A stretch of 64,000 nucleotides of DNA, from positions 1 through 64,000 of the forward strand of contig JACRPC010000002.1 of the NCBI GenBank assembly GCA_016214125.1, in the 5' to 3' direction. The number at the start of each line of letters is the position of its first letter. The first letter of the stretch is position 1. The translations under genes and the position numbers were made by a program. Positions 58,634 through 64,000 of this stretch are shown here, one piece after another. Under the pieces are notes generated by a model. It ran no database searches. It was given only the letters and a program-made list of their open reading frames with translations, and was not told where the DNA came from. This DNA is from Rhodospirillales bacterium (GTDB lineage: Bacteria > Pseudomonadota > Alphaproteobacteria > Rhodospirillales > WMHbin7).

Positions 58634-60340
58634 TCAGCCCGCCCAGTAGAGGCGACCGTCCCGGCGGATGAAGGCGTCGGGAACCGGTTTGCCCTTGGTA
58701 CCGCCCGCGCCTTGCAGGGGCGAGCCCGACGGGCGGCCGAAATAATAGCCCTGGCCGAACTGCACGCCCAATTCGCGCAGCAGATCGGCGGTCGGCTTGT
58801 CTTCGATCATCTCGCCGATCATGGCGATCTTGAGGTCGCGGCAAAGCGAGGCGATCGCCTTGAGAAACGGGATGTTCGAGCGGTCGGTGAGCGCCTTTAG
58901 GATGTAGCTGCCGTCGATCTTGACGAAATCGACGGTCAAGCGGCGCAGATAATGGAAGGCGGCGGCGCCGGCGCCGAAATCGTCGAGGCAGACCGGATGG
59001 CCGAGCTGGCGCAGCTCCTGGATGATGGCGTTCACCTGCTCGAAATCCTTGACCTCGGCCGATTCGGTCATCTCGAACAGCAGGCGGGGGCCGAAAGGCG
59101 GATAGTTGGCCAGGATCGCCCGCAGTTCGCGGATGAAGGGGCCATCGGTGAGCGAACGGCCCGACAGGTTGACCGCGAGGCGGATGGTCCGGTCGCCCAT
59201 GAAATTCTTGTGCAGAAGGCTGGCCACCCGCTCCAAGATGACGCGGTCGAGCTGGGTGATGAGGCCGGTGTCCTCGGCGAAGGTCACCAGCTTGAAGGGC
59301 GAGCCGCCGCCCTCGCCATGGATGCGCGACAGGCATTCGAAATGATGGACGGCGTGGTCGGTCAAGCTGATCACCGGCTGGAAGACGACGTCAAAACCGC
59401 CCTTTTCGACGATCGTCTTGACCCGGCTCATTTCCTTAACGGTCGAGGACAGTTCAACCGAAATGCCCTTGTCGAGGCCGCGCACGGTGAGCGCCGCGCC
59501 TTCGCGTTTCGAGAATTGGTTGATGGTGTAGACCAGCGCCTGAACCGCCTCTTCCTCGCTGATGTCCTGGGCGTCGAGCGTGACGACCGACGAGTGCACC
59601 GTCATCGCCGGCGCCTTGGGCGCCGTTTCCGCCGCCATTTTGGCGATCTGCTGTTTAATCACCTCGGGATCGACCGCCTCGCTGTGCACGACGCCGTATT
59701 TGTTGGCGTCGAGGCGGCCGGCGGAATCGCCGCCCACCGAGGCCTGAAGCAGATAATCGCCCACCCGGGTGACGAAATCCTGGGCGGCTTCGGGTCCGGC
59801 GGCCTGACGCAGGCGGGCCAGTTCGGGCATGTCGAGAAGCGTGAGCGTGTAGCCCAGCCCGCCGCGCGCCGCCTCTTCCAGGCGGGCGCGGGCGATGGCG
59901 GCGAAGGTCTCGCGGTCGGGCAGCACGGCCATATGGTCGGGCGAGGGCGGCGGCGTCACTTGCGGCCGTTCGTATTGGTGGCTCAAGGCCAGGAAGAGGC
60001 GGTTGTTCAGTTCCTGCATGCCGTGGCCGGACAGATTGATCCGGACGCGCTCGCCGTTCGGCTTGGCCACCTGGAGGGCGATGTCGGCGACGCGGCGGCC
60101 TTCCCGCATCCGCGCCAAGGCGGTCTCGGCCACCGGCCAGTCGGTATCAACGATGATTTCATTGACCGGCCGGCCCTCGACGGCGCGGGCGCCGCGCCCG
60201 AGGAGGTTGACCACCGTGCCGACGGCGAAGACGACGATGTTGCGTTCGTCCACCTCGAGCAACACTTCGGCCCCGGCCAAAGCCAAAGCCAGGAAGCGGT
60301 CCCGGTTTTTCCGGGCCTTGTCGAGGGTGGTGGCGGCCAT
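58634..60340 (-). CDS. PAS-degenerate GGDEF-EAL protein, c-di-GMP phosphodiesterase
   Basis: 568 residues. N-terminal PAS-like region (~1-130), a degenerate GGDEF-like domain (~145-270) with no GGEEF, then an EAL domain (~320-560). The EAL signature is ECL (FECLSRIHG). Other catalytic residues are kept: NLSGRS, LLFEMTES, CLDDFGAG, VDFVKIDGSYI and GEMIED. It is likely an active phosphodiesterase whose GGDEF part is regulatory. Confidence 0.87.
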   Translation of the reverse strand: MAATTLDKARKNRDRFLALALAGAEVLLEVDERNIVVFAVGTVVNLLGRGARAVEGRPVNEIIVDTDWPVAETALARMREGRRVADIALQVAKPNGERVRINLSGHGMQELNNRLFLALSHQYERPQVTPPPSPDHMAVLPDRETFAAIARARLEEAARGGLGYTLTLLDMPELARLRQAAGPEAAQDFVTRVGDYLLQASVGGDSAGRLDANKYGVVHSEAVDPEVIKQQIAKMAAETAPKAPAMTVHSSVVTLDAQDISEEEAVQALVYTINQFSKREGAALTVRGLDKGISVELSSTVKEMSRVKTIVEKGGFDVVFQPVISLTDHAVHHFECLSRIHGEGGGSPFKLVTFAEDTGLITQLDRVILERVASLLHKNFMGDRTIRLAVNLSGRSLTDGPFIRELRAILANYPPFGPRLLFEMTESAEVKDFEQVNAIIQELRQLGHPVCLDDFGAGAAAFHYLRRLTVDFVKIDGSYILKALTDRSNIPFLKAIASLCRDLKIAMIGEMIEDKPTADLLRELGVQFGQGYYFGRPSGSPLQGAGGTKGKPVPDAFIRRDGRLYWAG

Positions 60341-60347
60341 GCGACGC

Positions 60348-61010
60348 TCAGGCCATCGCAGTGTCGTAGACGGCCCGATAGAGCGTCGAGGCGGTGCGTG
60401 CCGCGTTTGCCATCCACAGCCAGTCGCGTCCGTCCATCGGCGTGGCGCGGATGACCGCCATCAGCTCGTCGTCGGCGCCGCTGGAACGGAAAAAGAAGCT
60501 GGCCTGACTGGGCTTGAGCTTCAGGATCTGGAACAGCTTGGCGCTGTAATTCTGGCTGAAGCTGCCAGCGATGGCGTTCATCACCGCGATGACCGCCAGC
60601 CGCGCCACCGGCGCCCGTAGCGCCACGTAATAGTTATAGGCGATGTAGGATTGGCAGGCCGGCGACGGGAAGCCTTGGCGCGGGTCGGTGCCGGTGAAGC
60701 CGGTCGCTTCAAGATCGTTGAGCACCCAGCGCCAATGGTCCTTCACCTGGTCGGCCTGATGGAGAAGATAGGCGCGCACCGCCTCGCGGTCCGGCGGGCA
60801 CTGCGCGGCGGCCAGGGCCGAAACGGCGGCGCCCTCATAGGTGATGTGGAAGAGCAATTGAAGGACGGCGTGATAGTCGGGCAAGCCAATCTGGCCCGCC
60901 ACCACCCGCCGGCAAAGCTTGTTTTCCGGAAAAGCCAGCGCCGCGTCGTTGACGGCGCTTACGAAGTCATCCATCCCCGCCATCGTCCCCATCCCCCTTT
61001 GGCGTCTCAA
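60348..61010 (-). CDS. Heme-oxygenase-like (TENA/CADD-type) helical protein
   Basis: 220 residues; ATGs near 60981 give shorter starts (MGTMAGMDDF). VLQLLFHITYEGAAVSALAA, LLHQADQVKDHWRWVLNDLE and AYNYYVALRAPVARLAVIAV show the all-helical heme-oxygenase-like fold with His/Glu residues that could bind iron. It lies 1 bp from phaC and 7 bp from the EAL gene. Function unknown. Confidence 0.7.
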   Translation of the reverse strand: MRRQRGMGTMAGMDDFVSAVNDAALAFPENKLCRRVVAGQIGLPDYHAVLQLLFHITYEGAAVSALAAAQCPPDREAVRAYLLHQADQVKDHWRWVLNDLEATGFTGTDPRQGFPSPACQSYIAYNYYVALRAPVARLAVIAVMNAIAGSFSQNYSAKLFQILKLKPSQASFFFRSSGADDELMAVIRATPMDGRDWLWMANAARTASTLYRAVYDTAMA

Positions 61011-62897
61011 TTACGGCTGCTGAACATACTGGCCGGGCGCGTCGTAGAGCGGCGCGTAGCCGGCTTTGGCGTTGCCCATCGACGGCGGGGCCGCGCCCGG
61101 CGTCGAGCGCTGGGCGAGCCAGCTCTGCCAGGCCGGCCACCAGGACCCGTCGGTGCTGGGCGTGGTCGCCTTCCAGGTCTCGGCGTCGATGAACTTGTCG
61201 GTGGCGGCGCGGCTGGTCATCTGGAAGCGCCTTCCCTTCTTGCCCGGTTCGCTCACGATGCCGGCGTTGTGGCCGCCCGAGGTGAGCAGGAAGGTGACGT
61301 CGGCGTCGGACAAAAGGCCGATCTTGTAGACCGATTTCCAGGGCGCGACATGGTCGGTGGCGGTGCCGACGGCGAAGATCGGCACCCGGATGTCGGTGAG
61401 CGCCACCGGCCGGCCTTCGACCAGATAGCGGCCCTTGGCCAGCTTGTTGTCGAGGAACAGCTCGCGCAGATATTCCGAATGCATGCGGTAGGGCATGCGC
61501 GTGGCATCCGAGTTCCAGGCCATGAGATCGTTCATGGTGTCGGGTTCGCCCAAGAGATAGTGGCTGATCAGGCGCGACCAGATGAGGTCGTTCGAGCGCA
61601 GAAGCTGGAAGGCGCCGGCCATCTGCTTGGTGTCGAGCACCCCGGTGTCCCACATCAGGTCTTCGAGGTAGGTCACCTGCGATTCGTCGATGAACAGCAT
61701 GATTTCGCCGGCATCCTCGAAATCGACCTGGGCGGCAAGAAGGGTCATGCTGGCCAGGCGGTCGTCGCCGTCGCGGGCCATGGTGGCGGCGGCGATCGCC
61801 ATGTCGGTGCCGCCCAGGCAATAGCCGACGCCATGCACCTTGCGCTTGGGGATGATGGCCTCGACGGCATCGAGCGCCGCCATCACGCCCAGGCGGCGGT
61901 AGTCGTCGAGCCCGATCTCGCGGTCGGCGGGGCCGGGGTTCTTCCACGAGATCATGAAGACCGTGTGGCCCTTCTCGACCAGATAGCGGACCAGCGAATT
62001 GTGCGCCGACAGATCGAGAATGTAGTATTTCATGATCCAGGCGGGCACGATCAGCACCGGCTCGGCCATCACCGCATCGGTGGCGGGCGCGTATTGGATC
62101 AGCTCGATCAGCTCGTTGCGCAGCACCACCTTGCCTGGGGTCGCGCCGACATTCTGGCCGACCACATAGGCCTGCGCCGGTTGCGGCCGCTTGGCCGAGA
62201 TGGCGCGCTCGACATCGTCCAGGAAATATTGGAAGCCGCGCACCAGATTCTGGCCGCCTTGCTCGATGGTGGCCTTGATGACGTCGGGATTGGTGGCCAG
62301 GAAATTCGACGGCGCCAGCATGTCGAGGAATTGGCGGGCGCCGAACGACACCATCGCCTCGTGATGCTTGGCGACGCCGCGCACGTCGGTGGTGGCGTAG
62401 TGCCACCATTGTTCGGCCAGCAGGAAGGACTGGGCATAAAGGTTGAACGGCCATTTCTGCCATTCCGGGCCGGAAAAGCGCCGATCCTGCGGCAAGGGCG
62501 AAATGAAGGGTTGCGATGGATCGGCGGTTTGGCCGTTGAGACCGGCTTGGCGCGCCTGATGGATGAGAAAGGCGATGGTCTTGCCGGCTGCGTTCTGGTT
62601 CAACTCGCCGATCTTGCCCAGCGAGTTCGAGAAATGCACCAGCCAGTCGAGATAGGCGATCAGAAGCGAGGCGGGCGATAGACCCAGGGTGAAACGGCCT
62701 TGGAGGGCGCGGACCATGCGGTCCGTGCTTTGGGTCATCCGGCCGTAGGAAGGCGCATCAAGCGCGGCGGCCGGTGGCGGCATGGGCGCAAGAGCGGGCG
62801 CGGGCCCCGCCTGGGCGGGCGCGCGGGTGGCCGGCTGGGGCGCGGCACGCTCGGGGGCGGCGCGGTTCCTCCCAGCGGGGCGGCTTGGGGCGGTCAT
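61011..62897 (-). CDS. phaC: Polyhydroxyalkanoate synthase, class I
   Basis: 628 residues. A Pro/Ala-rich N-terminus (~1-50) precedes the synthase domain: PFNLYAQSFLLAEQWWHYAT, LIVPAWIMKYYILDLSAHNS, lipase-box GVGYCLGGTDM with nucleophile C360, the Asp in TATDHVAPWKS and His in LTSGGHNAGIVSEPG. It polymerises hydroxyacyl-CoA to PHA granules. No phaA/phaB/phasin is adjacent. The downstream helical protein gene begins immediately after its stop. Confidence 0.94.
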   Translation of the reverse strand: MTAPSRPAGRNRAAPERAAPQPATRAPAQAGPAPALAPMPPPAAALDAPSYGRMTQSTDRMVRALQGRFTLGLSPASLLIAYLDWLVHFSNSLGKIGELNQNAAGKTIAFLIHQARQAGLNGQTADPSQPFISPLPQDRRFSGPEWQKWPFNLYAQSFLLAEQWWHYATTDVRGVAKHHEAMVSFGARQFLDMLAPSNFLATNPDVIKATIEQGGQNLVRGFQYFLDDVERAISAKRPQPAQAYVVGQNVGATPGKVVLRNELIELIQYAPATDAVMAEPVLIVPAWIMKYYILDLSAHNSLVRYLVEKGHTVFMISWKNPGPADREIGLDDYRRLGVMAALDAVEAIIPKRKVHGVGYCLGGTDMAIAAATMARDGDDRLASMTLLAAQVDFEDAGEIMLFIDESQVTYLEDLMWDTGVLDTKQMAGAFQLLRSNDLIWSRLISHYLLGEPDTMNDLMAWNSDATRMPYRMHSEYLRELFLDNKLAKGRYLVEGRPVALTDIRVPIFAVGTATDHVAPWKSVYKIGLLSDADVTFLLTSGGHNAGIVSEPGKKGRRFQMTSRAATDKFIDAETWKATTPSTDGSWWPAWQSWLAQRSTPGAAPPSMGNAKAGYAPLYDAPGQYVQQP

Positions 62898-62994
62898 GGG
62901 GGTGATCCTTTGGAAAGGACTCTTTTCGAACGACCAATTATACGCCGATTTTGGCTAAAAAACAGGACTCTTTCGCAGATGCGAAGGTTGAATA

Positions 62995-64000
62995 TCAGGC
63001 CGCCGGACGCGCGGATTTCTTCGGTGTCCGGCCTTCATCCTCGTCGAACAGGGCGGTGAGCGCCTTGAGCATGGTGCCGCCCAGCTCCTCGGCATCCATG
63101 ATGGTGACGGCGCGCCGGTAATAGCGGGTGACGTCGTGGCCGATGCCGATCGCCACCAGTTCGACCAAGCCGGTCGCCTCGATCCATTCGATGACTTCGC
63201 GCAGATGCTTTTCCAGATAGTTGCCGGGATTGACGGACAGCGTGGAATCGTCGACCGGCGCGCCATCCGAAATCACCATCAAGATCCGCCGCTGCTCGGC
63301 CCGGCCGATCAGGCGCTGATGCGCCCACAAGAGCGCCTCGCCGTCGATGTTCTCCTTCAAGATGCCTTCGCGCAGCATCAGGCCCAGGCTCTTGCGGGCG
63401 CGGCGCCAGGGCATGTCGGCCGCCTTGTAGACGATGTGGCGCAGATCGTTCAGGCGCCCGGGATTGGCGGGCTTGCCCTCGGCCACCCAGGCCTCGCGCG
63501 CCTGACCGCCCTTCCAGGCCTTGGTGGTGAAGCCCAGGATCTCGACCTTGACGCCGCAGCGCTCGAGCGTGCGGGCCAGGATGTCGGCGCTCATCGCCGC
63601 CACCGAGATCGGCCGGCCGCGCATCGAACCGGAATTGTCGATCAAGAGCGAAACCACGGTGTCGCGGAAATCGGTGTCGGTTTCGCGCTTGAACGACAGG
63701 GCGTGCACTGGGTTGGCGACGATGCGGGCCAGGCGGCTGGAATCGAGCAGGCCCTCTTCCAGATCGAACTGCCAGGCCCGCGTCTGCTTGGCCAACAGCT
63801 TGCGCTGGAGGCGGTTGGCCAGGCGGCTGACCACGCCGGTCAGGCTGGAGAGCTGCTGGTCGAGCTGGTGGCGCAGGCGGTCGAGTTCGTCGGCGTCGCA
63901 CAGTTGGGGCGCCTCGACCACCTGATCGAAGCGGGTGGCGTAGACGCGATAGGCCCCTTCGCCGCTGCCGCCCGGTTCGTTGCGGCCGCGCCGGCCGCGA
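62995..64000 (-). CDS. cobT: Aerobic cobaltochelatase subunit CobT, C-terminal part (cut by window edge)
   Basis: The frame is open to the window edge, so only the last ~335 residues are visible. It has the CobT linker ([20 protein letters not shown]) and the VWA domain with MIDAS motif [20 protein letters not shown], plus [20 protein letters not shown]. CobT with CobN and CobS inserts Co2+ into hydrogenobyrinic acid a,c-diamide. It shows the organism can make its own cobalamin, which the corrinoid cluster at 27.7-38.8 kb needs. Confidence 0.93.
   Translation of the reverse strand, partial: RGRRGRNEPGGSGEGAYRVYATRFDQVVEAPQLCDADELDRLRHQLDQQLSSLTGVVSRLANRLQRKLLAKQTRAWQFDLEEGLLDSSRLARIVANPVHALSFKRETDTDFRDTVVSLLIDNSGSMRGRPISVAAMSADILARTLERCGVKVEILGFTTKAWKGGQAREAWVAEGKPANPGRLNDLRHIVYKAADMPWRRARKSLGLMLREGILKENIDGEALLWAHQRLIGRAEQRRILMVISDGAPVDDSTLSVNPGNYLEKHLREVIEWIEATGLVELVAIGIGHDVTRYYRRAVTIMDAEELGGTMLKALTALFDEDEGRTPKKSARPAA

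Noticed and set aside
60651-62681. A ~676-codon open frame antisense to phaC.
   Set aside because: PhaC motifs and length are complete on the minus strand; the antisense product has no domain.

Overview
The window looks like a chromosomal segment of a high-GC alphaproteobacterium, most likely Rhodospirillales or a relative. The evidence is gene content: an aerobic-type CobT chelatase subunit next to a PHA synthase, thrB-rnhA adjacency, a cyclic-nucleotide-gated K+ channel, PCu(A)C, AlgH/YqgE and a class I dihydroorotase with the alphaproteobacterial QxH variant. No rRNA or CRISPR array was found. There is one tRNA, tRNA-Gln(UUG). No species is claimed.

Layout. (1) 1-0.8 kb: a damaged IS66-type insertion sequence. 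(2) 0.8-16.6 kb: a metal-efflux island. It holds an HME-RND pump with an unusual adaptor (835-5995), a small periplasmic protein with its own terminator (6155-6521), a CusCBA-type copper/silver pump with a YtkA-like protein at the front and a SAM methyltransferase at the back (6694-14197), and a divergent histidine kinase/response regulator pair (14409-16576). Both pump promoters carry the same TGTAA-N5-TGTAA repeat, so the two-component system probably controls both. (3) 16.6-18.8 kb: an eroded mobile region with a tRNA-3'-end-like att remnant, a perfect bidirectional terminator, a PD-(D/E)XK nuclease-like gene, a truncated phage DUF2190 gene, and repeat-rich non-coding DNA. (4) 18.8-27.6 kb: elbB, then a tightly overlapping glycosyltransferase operon ending in asparagine synthetase and dihydroorotase, then tRNA-Gln. 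(5) 27.7-38.8 kb: a compact corrinoid-dependent methyl-transfer (demethylation) cluster. It has a MeTHF:corrinoid methyltransferase, a five-gene branched-chain-type ABC importer, DUF1638, a RACo-like corrinoid activator, a UroD-type methyltransferase, a corrinoid protein and a GntR/FCD regulator. (6) 39-64 kb: housekeeping and signalling genes, including a Lon-like protease, GGDEF and EAL proteins, a K+ channel, a DUF1538-PII-PII operon, a DsbD-type protein, PCu(A)C, PhaC and partial CobT.

How the parts work together. Cluster (5) reads as one pathway. The importer brings in a methylated solute, the UroD-type enzyme moves its methyl group to the corrinoid protein, the MeTr enzyme passes it to tetrahydrofolate, and the RACo-like protein re-reduces inactive corrinoid. 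The substrate is not evident from sequence and this is the most interesting system here. Similar motifs overlap the promoters at both ends of the cluster and are candidate GntR sites. Left of about 18.8 kb the DNA looks acquired; right of it the operons look native.
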